From the NCBI GenBank assembly GCA_030761205.1, contig JAULJL010000039.1, positions 940,001 to 1,004,000 of the forward strand: 64,000 bases of DNA, given 5' to 3'. Source of the DNA: Fremontodendron californicum. Lineage: Eukaryota; Streptophyta; Magnoliopsida; Malvales; Malvaceae. Positions 10,054 to 23,190 of the stretch are shown here, one piece after another. Each line of letters begins with the position of its first letter. The first letter of the stretch is position 1. The notes beneath the pieces are model-generated. The model was not told the DNA's origin, did not search any database, and saw nothing but the letters and a program-made list of their open reading frames with translations. A program made the position numbers and the translations under genes.

Positions 10054-12920
10054 ATGGGATTAGCTTCAGCCGTTCACAACGGCGGTGGCATTCGAATCCC
10101 TCTCAATTTTGATCTCAGCAGGGTTGCGCCAATCTCGCCTCCGGTTCAATCTCCCAGATGGACCACACTCCGGTTCGGTCATCCTCGTCTCTCCACTGTC
10201 CATTCAGGTCGCCGCCATACTCTTACATTTCACGCGTTAATTATTTAACTAACCTATTTTGATGATTTTTTTTTTCCATTTTAATTTTTTATTACACTTA
10301 CAGTTAGCCATAACCGCCGCGCGATATGTTTCCCAGTTGCGCGCTTCAGAGGAATGGAGCAGGAAGACCATTTGTCTACAGGTAATTTATTAACTTTACG
10401 AATTTATATTAATCTCCAAAATGGGAAGCATTCATTTCGTTTTAATTTCATTGTTGTTGGAGAAAATGATGGATTTATGGGATAAATCTGCAGAAGGGGA
10501 GAAGATAGCTTCTCATTCATATACTGATTCAAAGGAGAAACTTCAGGGAAATGAAACTTATGCATCGTCTGTTAAAACTGTTACTTTGTGGGTCGGTTCT
10601 CTCAAAATTATTTTTATTTTATCCTTTTATTGAAATATATATTGTTTAGTCATTATAAGGATTAAAGCCATTTTGGGCATTAATCCCTATATGTATAGGT
10701 CTTCGCTGCGGTGGCTTTTGGAGTTGGTCTGGGATTGAAGGAGGGAGTTGGCAAGGCATCGGAATATTTTGCTGGGTATGAAGAATTTGAGTTTTGAAAG
10801 TTATCCATTACTCAGCTCCAATATTTTGCTATTATGACAATTATGATTTCCTTTCAGGTACATATTGGAGCAAAGTTTGTCAGTGGACAATTTGTTTATC
10901 TTTGTTTTGATTTTCAAGTACTTCAAAGTGCCACATATGTATCAGGTGCCATACATTATCTATCTGCTTAAGTCAATGCTATAATTCCATATAACTATAG
11001 AGAGTCTAAGGCTGTCAGTTTTTAGCATAACATCTCTGAAAAGACATACTTAGACAAGATGGGCTATTCTATGTTAACCCCTTGTAATTGAAAGTTTGTT
11101 TGTTATGTTCAAAATGTAGAATCGGGTACTTTCATATGGTATTGCCGGTGCAGTCATCTTACGTTTGTCATTGATACTACTTGGAACAGCCACCCTTCAG
11201 GTAGATCATTGTTCACTTATTAAGTTTGCATATGTTTGCCCATGAACCATGCTTTTACTGCTTGTCTGGGCTCATAAATTCTCCTGTGCTATTTTAGAGG
11301 TTTGAGGCGGTCAACCTACTACTGGCTGCCATACTCCTATTCTCATCTTTCAAGGTGCTGTATCTCTACTAATTGGTGTGGCAATCATATTGCTATTTAT
11401 CTATTATATTGTGGTGGTATCTTATTTTCCATATTCATCAGTTCTTTTCTCTTCTGTATGTGCTATGTCGATGCATTGAGTTCAAATTATAGTGTCTCAT
11501 CATTTTCTAATATCTTGTGATAGCTATTTGCCACTGAGGAAGATGACACTGATCTGTCCGACAACTTCATAGTGAAGACATGCCAGAGATTTATCCCCGT
11601 CACATGTAATATTCTACCTTTTTGTTAAATCACTTCTACTTTTTGTCTAAGTTCGTCTAGTTTATTTTGTTTATTCTTTAAAGGTTGACTACTTATATGC
11701 AGACTGCAATCTTGGATGTTTTGTTGAACCATTTGAGCTAATTTCTTTGTATTGGCTAATTCTTGTGATCAAGGTTTTTAATTCCTTTTGCTTTTATTAT
11801 TGCAGCTAATTATGATGGAAATAGATTTATAACAAAGCTGGATGGAATTTGGAAAGTAAGTCTTCCTATAACAGTTCACATTCTCTATTCTTATTTTCCT
11901 TATCATATGTTGCGTGAACTAGCAAATTTTTCTTATTTAAGTTCCTTTAATGAATTCAATGAATTCTTCATTCTAACAGGTGTCAAACATTTTGGGCAGG
12001 CGACTCCTTTGCTTCTCACAGTAGCAGTTATTGAGCTCAGTGATATAGCATTTGCTGTAGGTTCTCATGATTCCTCGTCCATGCCTGGCATATGAACCTT
12101 TGCTGGTTAATGATGTAATGAGGATGATGATGCAATTTTTCATTTTCTTTAGGTTGACTCAATACCCGCTGTTTTTGGTGTTACACGGGATCCTTTCATA
12201 GTTTTTTCCTCTAATCTCTTTGCCATCTTAGGTAATTCTTGTTCTCAACATAAATCTCTCTCTCTCTCTCTCATAGAGGAGGATTAATTTACTACATTGC
12301 TATTCTTTGAAGGTTTAAGGTCACTTTACACACTCATTGCTGAGGGCATGGCAGATTTGGAATATCTACAGGTAAAGTTTTACTCTTCAATTGACTTTCT
12401 TATGCATGCCTTAGACTCGATGCAAGTAAACATGTAGAACTTTGTAGATAAGTTGTATATTGAAAAGAATGTGATGAATCATCATATATAATCGAAGATT
12501 ATCTGGATCTTTGAGAAATACATCCATGCAACTCATACATTTTGGTTCATCAGTTCATCTCAATATGCTGTTGGCAATTTCAAATTCTCAAACAAATTAT
12601 TGTTATATGTTGATAAGTGCAAATTTGTACTGACAACTTTTATACTGGTTTTTCTTTTCCCTTCCTTTGGCAGCCTTCCATTGGAGTTGTTCTAGGTTTC
12701 ATTGGGTGTAAAATGATCCTGGATTTCTTTGGTTTGTACCTTGGATCTGTATCTGTCAATTTAAATTCTCTTTGATTTTGTAAAAGAAGAAAAAAGAGAA
12801 CTTTAAGTTCTTAATTGCATTTTTGCAGGATTTCATATATCTACAGAGGCATCGCTTGGTTTTGTAGCAACAAGTCTTAGTGCTGGAGTACTATTGAGTT
12901 TAGCAAAGAAGGCTGACTAG
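10054..12920 (+). CDS. TERC: Thylakoid membrane protein TERC, chloroplastic
   Basis: Fourteen exons: 10054-10207, 10304-10381, 10494-10591, 10699-10775, 10858-10945, 11120-11200, 11298-11354, 11524-11605, 11806-11855, 12000-12056, 12153-12231, 12313-12371, 12674-12731 and 12829-12920. Together they give 369 residues. The N-terminus is Ser/Arg-rich with few acidic residues, as in a plastid transit peptide. From about residue 105 the TerC integral-membrane domain follows. Diagnostic stretches include GLKEGVGKASEYFAGY, LEQSLSVDNLF, IELSDIAFAVDSIPA and TRDPFIVFSSNLFAILGLRS; the acidic residues inside membrane segments are family hallmarks. In Arabidopsis TERC (PDE149) is needed for thylakoid formation and insertion of thylakoid proteins. 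The first in-frame ATG is taken as start. Length agrees with the Arabidopsis protein (about 384). Confidence 0.95.
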
Positions 12921-13188
12921 CTGAAATCAAGTTAAGAGCAAGAGCAGGTGAAGGGTCTATATTCTGTATGTTTATTCTTTCAGTATAAGTGAGCACTCAA
13001 ATTGCTGCTCATTCTTTGTTTCTCACCTCTCTTCAACCATCAATGAAGATTAATAATAGCTATTTCATTCCTCATTGTTTTTTTTTTTTTGCTCATTTAG
13101 TAACTCCTCCATTTTCTGGTCTTGGCATGGGGTGAAAAGAAAGTTTTCAGAAAGAAAAAAAAAAAGCTTTATAGGAGTAAGTTACTAG

Positions 13189-13362
13189 CTATGTTACTCG
13201 GACTCAAGGCTGAGTGTCGGATACTGGTATGTGTCCGACACGGGTATGCTCAATTTTTTTTAAGTTTTCCCATATATTTGGAGGATCATACCCCTATACC
13301 CTTGTCCGAATATGTGTCGGACACGGGTACTTCAGGAAAAATGAAGAGTCGGAGTAACATTG
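13189..13362 (+). mobile_element. Family-A MITE copy 3
   Basis: 174 bp. Exact 8-bp duplication GTTACTAG (13181-13188, 13363-13370). Lies about 270 bp downstream of TERC. Confidence 0.9.
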
Positions 13363-13707
13363 GTTACTAGTGTTAGTGGGCACAAATAATTAAAAGAATG
13401 CTATTTATGGGAGAATGTCATTGTCAGTATGTTTTAACGAATTTAAATGTATCCGTGACAGATTTAGCTGAAATTTTGTGGAGATTGTATACGATGTGCA
13501 AGAAAAGGAAAAATCACATTAACCTTCTCATGCTGACTTAGTGTGATAAGAGAAGGGGGGGATGTGGAATTGTTTATAGATTATAGGGATAGTGGAGGAA
13601 ATGTTATTCATTTGCCAGCTAAAGTGGTTTCATGCAGTTCACTTTTATAAGAGAGGCTTGGGGTCTTCTCAAAGGAATTAAATTAGCTATCTTTCTGCAG
13701 TTTAAAG

Positions 13708-13875
13708 CTATGTTGTTCCGACTATTCATTTTTCTTTAAGTATCCATGTTCGATGCATTTTCAGACATGGATATGGAGATATGATCTCTCAAAGACCCTC
13801 CAAATACATGAAAAAACTTAAAATAAATCAAATATATCTGTTTCTGACACTCGCACCTGAATCCGAGTAACATAT
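13708..13875 (-). mobile_element. Family-A MITE copy 4
   Basis: 168 bp, reverse orientation. Exact duplication GTTTAAAG (13700-13707, 13876-13883). Intergenic. Confidence 0.9.
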
Positions 13876-14267
13876 GTTTAAAGAAGCTGTTTTTGAGTTG
13901 GATTCTGCTGTTTTGATATCCCTAGTTAATGATCCTTTTAGACCTTATTAAGAAGTTTATGCCCTAATTCAAAGCATCAGGTTGTTGAAGAACCTAAACA
14001 CTTTCCTTTCAGATTCTTCATTTTTGTCATTAAGGAAATTAAATGACTGATTGGTTTATGAAAAGCCAAACTTCAGTTATGCCCATATGATTGGGATTCT
14101 TATTAATTTTGGTTTTTTGTTGTTGAAGTCGACCCCTAATATATTGGGATTAAGGCTTGTTGAATTGGTTTGGTTTAGTTGTTGAATGTCTGGAAAAAAA
14201 TAAATAAAGATGAGTCTGCAACTTTACCAAGATAGGTATTGTTAGAAGGAGAGGAATGATCTACAGT

Positions 14268-14714
14268 TAGGAGTGAGTATTCGGTTGATTCGGTTTTAAA
14301 ATTTTTTGAGTATTCGATTGATTCGGTTTTAAAATTTTAAAAACGAAATAAATCGATCAAATTTGAAAAACCGATTGAATCGACCAAACTTTATACAAAA
14401 AACCGAAATAATCAAACTGAAATTTATCGGTTCAGTTCAGTCGATTATGTAGGGTTGAGTTTTGTTTTGAGCTTATGAAATTGAATAATATAATTATGGG
14501 TTGAGTACGATAATTGGGTTGGATATGGCATTATGGTTAGTATAATAAAAATATATAATTTATTTATTTTTTAATTAGATATCGATTTGTTCGATCAAAT
14601 CGGTTTGAAAAATAAAAAATCGCAAATCAATCGAATAAATCTATTTAAACCGATTTTTTATCAAAACCTATTAAAATCAGTTTTGATCAATTTACCCGAC
14701 TAATGCTCACTCTA
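14268..14714. mobile_element. hAT-type non-autonomous element, CGGTT-rich
   Basis: 447 bp with inverted ends TAGGAGTGAGTATT / AATGCTCACTCTA and the same CGGTT/AACCG-rich arms as 7495-8054. Flanks TCTACAGT / TATGCAGT match 6 of 8, consistent with an ageing 8-bp duplication. Confidence 0.7.
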
Positions 14715-14722
14715 TATGCAGT

Positions 14723-14897
14723 TAAATATACACCCACGTACTTTATATTTTACAAATCAATAGTTATCGAATTTAAAACTTTGGAAGAAGTTGTCTTCCA
14801 TGGAGAAGCATTAAAAAAGGAGCAGCTTTTAATTAAATTTAGACATGGAAATTGGAAACTACTACTAGTTTGAATACCTTGATTATGAAAATGACAA

Positions 14898-14966
<69 letters not shown>

Positions 14967-15657
14967 AGAGGCAACAAAAGAATTCCCAGTGGACTTTGAT
15001 GTCATATGTCTTGAGATCTATATCTATTAATTCGTGTTTACATTTCGTGTCTTGTGTTCTTTTTTTTTTTTTCTTTTTTTTTTTTTCGTGTAAGCTATGT
15101 AAACATAAGCATAACAAAAATTATTAAATATATTAAAATTCTAAACACGAATACAATACGTGTATTACACTGTTTTCATGTTTATTAAATGTAACATGTT
15201 GTGTCTATGTTGTGTTCTCATATCGTGTCCAAAATCGTCTGATCTACTGAGATAGCATCATATATAATCTATGTAATCGTCTGGTCTAGTGAGATAGCAT
15301 CATATATAATCTAACATAAATTCTTGGTATAATAACCAGAAGTTAGGATTGATCACTAAAGTAACAAAGAGCTAAATGAAGGTGCCTTAAGTTGTTAAAA
15401 GATCTCTTGAAAACTGAAACAAGACAGTGCTGATATATCACACATTAGATGCGCGAAGTTTCTACTTATTATATAATGGGAAAAACAATTAAAAAAAGAA
15501 AAAGAAAAAAAAATAATGTAATAAGCTGAAGGCAGGCAGGCATTAGGAAACTGCCTTAATTGGGCAGCCTTAGTAGCAGAAAGTCATATATTGTAAACTG
15601 CCTTTTGAGTCCTGAAAGCCCTTATCAGATCAAGTTGGAAACTATACCTTCTTCAGT
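14723..15657. repeat. Intergenic low-complexity region with (TA)n and T/A tracts
   Basis: Contains a (TA)n microsatellite of about 64 bp at 14899-14962 and T-rich tracts around 15060-15085. A 42-bp unit is tandemly duplicated at 15234-15317 (ATCGTCTG..ATATAATCTA twice). The part 15110-15235 resembles the AT-rich repeat family of 52.0-53.3 kb. No gene. Confidence 0.6.
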
Positions 15658-15666
15658 AGCTATCAT

Positions 15667-15837
15667 CTATGTTACTCCGACTCTTCATTTTTCCTGAAAT
15701 ATCCATATCCGACACATATTCGAATATGGATACGGGGGTATGATCCTCCAAATATATAGAAAAACTTTAAAAAATGAGCATACCCGTGTCAGACATATCC
15801 CCGTATCCGACATTCACACCCGAATCCGAGTAACATA
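15667..15837 (-). mobile_element. Family-A MITE copy 5
   Basis: 171 bp. Flanked by AGCTATCAT on both sides (15658-15666, 15838-15846), 9 bp here because one base is ambiguous. Starts 46 bp beyond the WRKY44 stop codon, so it may be part of that transcript's 3' UTR. Confidence 0.9.
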
Positions 15838-15882
15838 AGCTATCATCTCTTGTCATTACTAGCAAGTGAGTTTGGATCAAGA

Positions 15883-18800
15883 TCAGGAGGCCACAGGATT
15901 CGTGTTCCTGAGTGGCATCTCATGGTTATGTTTACCTTCATACGTTGTATCGAAAGCTTTTGGATCATCTGATGCTCTTTCCACATGCTTGCGCACTTTG
16001 CATTTTAGACTAGTGCATCTGTAGTAACTTCTGCAAGGCAGATTCCCGGCGAGCAGTAAGAAAACAAGGGTAAAAAAAATACATGATTAGCAATAGATGC
16101 ATGTATAGCTATGTTACTCGGATTCGGGTGTGAGTGTCGGATACGAGTATATGTCCAACACGGGTATGTTCAACTTTTTTTAAGTTTTTCCATGTATTTG
16201 GAGGGTCCTTGAAGAGTCATATCCCTATACCCTTGTCTTGATATGCGTCAAACACAAGATGTCGGACATGGGTAGGTTGAGATTGCATTGTTCAAACCTA
16301 TGTTACTCGGACTCAGGTGTGACTGTAGGACACGGGTATGTATCTGACACAGGTGTGTTCAATTTTTTTTTCAAGATTTCCATATATTTGGAGGGTCCTA
16401 AGAGGATCATATCCCATACCCATGTCTATATATGGGTCGGACACGGATGTCAAACACGGATACTTCAAAAAAAAATGAAGACTCGGAGCAACAGAGGTTC
16501 AAACAGACAAAAAAACTGCATGCAAAAGTGTTCTAAGAATCAAGCAGAGTAAAAACAAGATCAGTCAAAGTAGGAAGGACCAAAGTTTTTCTTCAAATGG
16601 ATTTGAGACTGACACATTAAGCTTAAAGGAGGTACTATATATATCAGCTATGATGTGTGTTTTAAACAAGTTGAATTTCAAGTTTTCAACCTGGGATATG
16701 GATTTCCCTTTACCACCTTCTGCCCATATTTTCTCCAGCGAAACCCATCTCCCATAATCTCTGAATGATTAGAACTTTGCACTATAACACGAGGTTCTTG
16801 CAGGATGCCTTCTCCTGAGGTGCCCACTTCATTGGATTGATTCTCACTTTTCCTGAAATGAAACAGATCATATAATACAACATAAATTAGGAGTTCAATT
16901 TCAATTTGCTTAATGCTTTCAATCCAAAAAATAAATTGTTATTTCTTTGATAAGCAATAATATTTTCACTTCAGTAGCACGGTGAAATCAATCTCTTCAA
17001 ACAGTTTCTTAAAGACCTGAAATCCATATCATCTCAATGTATGTTACTCGGACTCGGGACACACACGGGTATGTTTGATTTATTCCAAGTTTTTCATGTA
17101 TTTGAAAGGTTTTTGAGGGATCATATCTTCATACCCATGTCCGGATATGCGCCGGACACGGATACTTCAAGAAAAATGAAAAGTCGAAGCAACAAAAATC
17201 TCAATTACTTACCTTCTTTTACTTCTAGGTTCATCATCTTCTCCTTCCTTGCTTCCTTCCTCACATTCCCCCCTAAGACCAAAAGAATTTTCAGAAGTTC
17301 CACCACCATTAACAGCTCCATTGGTAACATGTTCATAAAGTAACAGAGCTTTGCCTTGACAAGATGGAGGAGCAGATTCAGAACCTTCATTCCTTTCATT
17401 AGGATTTTCACTCCACAATGAGTTATTGCTATCAGAAGCAAATCCTAAACCTTGGGTCCCTAATGAATTTCGTTTTGGAGGCTGAGGCTTTGAATGGCTG
17501 TGTTCATTCTTGTAAACAATTTCAGCTATTTGACCATCAAATGATCTTTCAACTTTCTTTTTTACAGCACAATTTGAGTGTGTACATTTATAGTAGCTTC
17601 GTGGATACTCACTTCCTTTAACTTGTTTTTGTCCATATTTCCTCCAATTATAGCCATCATAATAAGCATTTTGATCAGCATTTTCTGCTGCAGCTTGTAA
17701 AATTTTTGGATCTTCCTCCATGTTTTGAGATGCTGTCTTTGAGGGTTCATTTGTTTGATCTGTTTCTGCATGTGATTGAGTATTTTGGTGAACATTTGGA
17801 CTAACTTGGGTTCTGAAATTCTTTTTCTCTTGGTTTGTTTGTTGAGCTGCTGCCTCTGTTGATTGCAGCAGTTTTAGTTGATTGCTAGCACTGAAATTTC
17901 CCTACAAAAATTGGAACTCTGATATCAGTAATGCAAATTTAGCTCATGTCATCTGACTCCTCTCCACGAGCATGGCATAGATAATGAGCATCTGAGGGGA
18001 CAAAAATTATGTTACTTGGACTCGGGTGTAAATGTCAGACACAGGTATGTTCGATTGTTTTCTAGATTTTCATGTATTTGGAGGGTTCTTGGAGGATCAT
18101 ATCCCCATCCCCATTTTCAGATATAAATCAGACACGGATATTTCAAGAAAAATGAAAAGTCGAAGCAACATAGGACAAAACAGCGCGATCAAATAGTCAA
18201 GAAAATAAAAAATATTTTCTTTGAGACTTTGACAAGATATTAGTCATTAATCTATAAGTAGTAGTTTCTCTCTATGTTAGTTCCGACTTTTCATTTTTCA
18301 TGGAGTACTCGTGTCTAACACCTCTGTCCGATGCATATTCAGACATGGTTATGGGGATATAGTCCTTCAAAGACCCTCCAAATATATGAAAAAACTTAAA
18401 GTAAATCAAGCATACCCATGTCGGACACATACTCGTGTCCCGACATTACCTGAGTACAAGTAACATAGGTTTCTCTAGCGGATAAACTAACACATAGAAT
18501 TCAGCTACTGACCATGTTTGCCAAGAGAGAAACAGTCGTCTTTGATACAAGCTTTGCCTGTGGTTTGTATACTACAGTAGGTTTGACATCTGATTTTAAA
18601 ACCTTATCAGATGAATTAGAAACACCTATTCCAGAGAGCTCTGCCTGAAATTGTTAGATGAAAAAAAATGAGAGGTAGAAAGATCTTGAAATGAGAAAAG
18701 ATATCCAAGATCTATGTTACTCGGATTCGGATGTGAGTGTCGGATACGGGTATGTGTCTGATACGGGTATGTTTAGTTTATTCTAAATTTTTCAATGTAT

Positions 18801-19246
18801 TTGAAAGGTTTTTAGAGATCATATCTTCATACCCATATTCGGATATGTGTCCGACACGGGTATGTTTAATTTATTCTAAGTTTTTTAATATATTTGGAGG
18901 ATTTTTGGAAGATTATATCTCCATACTTATGTCCGGATATGCGTTGGACACGAATGTCGGATACGAATACTTCAAGAAAAATAAAAAGTCGGAACAACAT
19001 AGTCCAAGGTGAACTATAAGAGGAAACCTGGGAAGAAATCACAGCAGATGGAGCACGATTCACCATTGGCTTGAACCTCACAGTCTTTGGTCTAATTGCA
19101 GGAACTGCATTTTCAGAACAAGCATTAGGGGGTGAGCCATTAATGGCACCTGCAAGGAGCTCCGAGAAAGACTTAAAACTTGAACAATTAGGCCTTGAAG
19201 CTACTGGTTTAGCTATGACTATCCTCTCTGCTTCTTTAACCTCCAT
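15883..19246 (-). CDS. WRKY44: WRKY44 / TTG2-type group I WRKY transcription factor
   Basis: Five exons on the minus strand: 19028-19246, 18513-18644, 17213-17901, 16691-16852 and 15883-16030, giving 449 residues. The N-terminus MEVKEAERIVIAKPVASRP and the blocks FSELLAG and IRPKTVRF are specific for WRKY44 (TTG2). Two complete WRKY domains mark group I: WRKYGQK at 203-209 (then CTHSNC and a C-terminal HSH) and WRKYGQK at 386-392 (then CTSLKC and HNH). The intron splitting the second domain after PYPR is the conserved WRKY intron. A basic SKRRK stretch lies between the domains. In Arabidopsis TTG2 acts below the MYB-bHLH-WD40 complex in trichome, seed-coat mucilage and tannin formation, binding W-boxes in the nucleus. 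All four introns contain family-A MITEs (six copies). Confidence 0.95.
16109..16275 (+). mobile_element. Family-A MITE copy 6 (truncated right end)
   Basis: The left end CTATGTTACTCGG and interior are present. The usual right end (AAGAGTCGGAGCAACATAG) is missing, and sequence changes around 16275, 22 bp before copy 7. In WRKY44 intron 4. Confidence 0.75.
16298..16496 (+). mobile_element. Family-A MITE copy 7
   Basis: 199 bp. Exact duplication GTTCAAAC (16290-16297, 16497-16504). In WRKY44 intron 4. Confidence 0.92.
17039..17197 (+). mobile_element. Family-A MITE copy 8, beside a splice donor
   Basis: 159 bp. Exact duplication ATCTCAAT (17031-17038, 17198-17205). In WRKY44 intron 3, only 15 nt from the 5' splice site of exon 3. 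Confidence 0.9.
18007..18173 (+). mobile_element. Family-A MITE copy 9
   Basis: 167 bp. Flanks GACAAAAA / GACAAAAC match 7 of 8. WRKY44 intron 2. Confidence 0.88.
18272..18468 (-). mobile_element. Family-A MITE copy 10
   Basis: 197 bp. Exact duplication GTTTCTCT (18264-18271, 18469-18476). WRKY44 intron 2, 44 nt from the donor of exon 2. Confidence 0.92.
18712..19002 (+). mobile_element. Family-A MITE copy 11, enlarged by internal duplication
   Basis: 291 bp, about 100 bp longer than the others because the middle section (GACACGGGTATGTTTA..ATATCT) occurs twice in tandem. Flanks TCCAAGAT / TCCAAGGT match 7 of 8. WRKY44 intron 1, 25 nt from the donor. Confidence 0.88.
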
Positions 19247-20280
19247 TTTTAATACCCAATCAAGCTGGATAGCAGTTGAAAATACTACAGTTCTTGAGAG
19301 GGAAAACTTGCTGAAGAAGGATATGGAGAAGATCTTTTACAAGTCACTCTCTTTCAGTGACAGCTTCAGTAACTACAATAAAACACCTCCTTCTTTATAT
19401 CAAAGAGACTCCAATCTTTAATTCATCAAATAAACAAACTTGTGAAACATGAATATTTTTCTAGAAAAATTAAACTACCCTACATAGCATTATGAAGAAG
19501 GGGGAAAAAAAAAAAAAAAAAAAAAAGCAATATTTAAGAAGGGGGGGGAAGCTAGTTTTAACAGCTAGTATTTCAGAACCATACTTTGTCATAGTAATCA
19601 GGAAAAAAGTCCTCCTTAGTCCTTTGCAAAGAAAACCCAAACCCCCAAAATAAATTTTTTATAAAAGAAAAAAAGAAAGAAAGAGGAAATCTGAAAGTTC
19701 AACTGATAACCTTAAAGCGAAAAGGTAAATAAACACAAAAAATCCAGAAAAAATAATAGAGCTAAAGGAAATGAGAACTGACCAGAATGGCAGATAAATG
19801 ACAAACTAAGACTTGTTTTTGCTTCCATGAAATATCATTTCATTCACCCTTTTCAGCTTGACATGACAGACCAAGGAATTTTAAGGAGAAAAAAACAAAA
19901 CAACATTATTTTATTACTCAGAAACTTCTTTGCAGAAAAAACAATGTATATTTATAAAAAGAAACGTGACTGAAACCCTGAAACACAAAGAAATTGACCT
20001 CGAAGAACGAGAAAATCTTACCCAGTTGACAAAGGAAACACCAGGCTAATATATGTTTACTTTATACATATATATAAATACACAGGAAATGATAGAGTTT
20101 GTATATGTTCTTGGACTTGTTAAAGAAAACGCAGCCTTGGAAACAATAAAAAATGGTTTAAACTGAACTGGTTTTGTTTGAGTAAAAGATTTATTTTAAG
20201 ACAAGGGAAAAATATTGGATTTTCAAAGTCTGATTGATGTCGGGAACTGGGAATGTGAGGAAGTTCACAGTTTTTGACAT
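19247..20280. promoter_or_regulatory. WRKY44 upstream region
   Basis: Sequence 5' of the WRKY44 start codon on the minus strand. It should contain the 5' UTR and promoter. A/G-rich tracts occur (19502-19550, 19660-19690). No motif can be assigned with confidence. Confidence 0.35.
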
Positions 20281-23190
20281 GGTAAAAAAAAAAATTATAA
20301 TTTTATTCCTATTTTTTTTTTTTCAATCTTAAAATTTTTAGATATAAATATTTAATCTTAAAAATTGTTAATATGTTAAAAATTAATATTCAAATAGAAA
20401 CACTAACAGAAAATTTAGCTGACATATAATTAACATATGTGGATGGCATTTCAAAAATTATTTTTAAAAAATTCTTATAAAGATTAAAAAATTACTATTT
20501 TATTTTTTTATTTTTCTTTTCTCTCATTAAACTAACAGTTTTTTTTTTCTCTTTCTCATCAAATCAATAGTTTTTAATGAAATAAAATAGAATTTTTTTA
20601 TCTATTATTTGGAATTTTTTTTTTCTTTTGGCAATTAATTTTTTTAATATTTTACAAATTAATGAAATGCTACGTAAGTTTCACAGGTGATTTATATATG
20701 CTATATAAGTTTTTTATATAAACTTTCAATTCAACTTTTCTGTTTGAAGAGCAATTAAAAGATTTTCTTTTAACACATTGATAATTTTTATAATTAAATA
20801 TTTACAAGTAAAAATTTTACGGCTGATATGAAAAATATGTATATGTTTTAAGACTAAATTATAATTACCTCATAAATAAAAGCCAAAAAGAAGGGAAAAA
20901 AAGGACAGGTTTTTGAGGTTATAAAAGAAAAGAAAAAAAAAGTTAGAAATAATACCAAAGTGTTTTTTTATTTATTTTTGTTTTATTAAGGTTATTTAAA
21001 TATTAAAAAATTATGGTTTTTTTTTTCTTTTCTTATTTTGATTTTGGAATGGTATATATATTGGATATTTATCAGAAACTGTGATTGGTGGATTACACGA
21101 GGGGAGAGAGAGAGTAATGGTATGGCCAACTCTCTGTCACTGTTTCAATACTCATTGATTTATTTATTTTTTAATATATAATTATATAATTTAAAAATAA
21201 ATAAAAATAATAAAATATATATTAACTAAAAATTGCATGTAAAATTTGTTTCATGCATAAATTATATCAAATTATTATATTATTTTGAATATTAATGCAA
21301 AATTAATTATGAGATAAAAAATTTTAATATAATTTTAACTTTTTATTTATATCAAATAAATTAATTCATTTTTTAAGATTAGTGAAAAATCAAAACTTTT
21401 AAGATAAAATAATTCTACATAAATTTAAATTTTTTTATTTATTATCAAATTAATCCATTTAATGAAAGTGTTTTAAAGAAATTAAATTTCTTACTTATAA
21501 ATTAGATAAATTTTATTAATAATAAAAAAAATTATAATGGCAGTTTAGAAATATATTGAATAATAATGATTATTTTTGTCAGTTCAAAAGATTCTTCATA
21601 TTCATGTATTTATATATATTATAGATAAAAATAATATAATAAATAAAATACGATACATTTAAATATAATTAAATATGATTAACATAACACGTTTAATACA
21701 CGTATTTATATTTAAAATTTTAATATGTTTATATTTTTATCCACATATATAATAGGTATAGTCAAAACTGTTAGGATTAAAATCCTATTTTTCAGAAAAA
21801 AAGATAATAAAAATAAGTGCAAAGAAAATTGAAACACACGAAATTTATAATGGTTCATTCTCATGTGAGAGTTAGGTCCATGTCCCAAATAAAAATTTTG
21901 AAAAAAAAATTGGTACATTTTGATAAATTGAACTTTCATATTCATATTCGTATGAATAATTCAAAAAAAAAAAAAAGAATCGAAATAAAATAATTCAAAA
22001 TAATACATATGATAATATTCATAAAAGAAGGTGCTTCTAAGTTGAGAATTTAGAAAAACAAATTCCTACTAAATTAAAACACTTAAAAGGAGATGTCTAA
22101 AATCAAGATTTGATCAAGCAGAAGAAACAAGACAAAGACTTTTTAATTGCTCATCAATGAATTCTTGAAACAATAAACTTTATCTTTTCTTTTACATCAT
22201 AGTTGCTCGATTCAATGAAGACTTTGGAGACTCTAAAATTTATTTATTTTTTTAATCGAGTATTTTATTTGTAATAGGAAAAAAAAATGAAATATAAAGG
22301 TTTGGTATTCTTGATTAAAGGACATTAGGGTTAACTTGACAACTTGTCATTATTGTATTCTTTTCTAATTTTGTTAAGATTAAAAACAAGTTATGTAAAA
22401 GAGTGATAATATGATCCGAGACTTAACTCAATTGATTTATATAATTATTTTTAAAAAATGACATTTAATAGATTTAAATTTCGAATCCAAAAATCAACAA
22501 CCCCTTATTCTATTCCTAGATTGCAATTTTTTTCGTAAAAAAATAAACGTAAGCTGTAAAGAACGATGGCAAATGTTACTTGTATTAATGGGGTAATTTA
22601 CATTTTGAGTCACTCAATTTAGTATCAAGTTTCATGTAGGTCATAAACTTTTAATTTCATCAAATTACATCACTGAACTTCTATTATTAATAAATTAGGT
22701 CACTTATACTAACTCCGTTGAGTAATTCTAACGGAAAAGTTAAAATAACAATTTGTACACAAATATTTAATTATTTGACAAAGAAAATTTTCTTTTACTA
22801 TATGCTTAGAAAGGGATGGGTTTTAAATTTGGTCCCAATTTCAAATCAGAAAAAACTAAAAAACCCAAGTTTATTAATTATTTTATAATTATGAATAGTA
22901 CCGATTTAATATAATAATAATTCAAATTTACTTACTCAAAACCTGTAGAATTAATGAAAATTAAAATTGGTTTTATTTTTTTATTATTATTTTTTAAATT
23001 TCATTTACATGGTTTTGAGTATTAATAGTAGTAGTTGAGAATTTGTAGTTTTTGGAATGTTAGTTGGGCTTGGAAAGAAGATGAGTGTCGTCTAACTTTC
23101 AAATAAAGTTATAAAGTTCAAGAATTTATTTTAGTGTAATAAAAGTTTAAGAATTTATTTAAATAAAATTATAAAGTTCAAGAATTTTAG
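20281..23190. other. AT-rich intergenic desert
   Basis: About 2.9 kb of very AT-rich sequence without a gene. The part 22590-22760 (GAGTCACTCAATTTAGTATC and following) looks like a decayed dispersed repeat. The parts near 21590-21720 resemble the AT-rich family at 52.0-53.3 kb. Confidence 0.45.

Noticed and set aside
14750..15117. Frames with poly-Tyr/Ile stretches
   Set aside because: They translate the (TA)n microsatellite.
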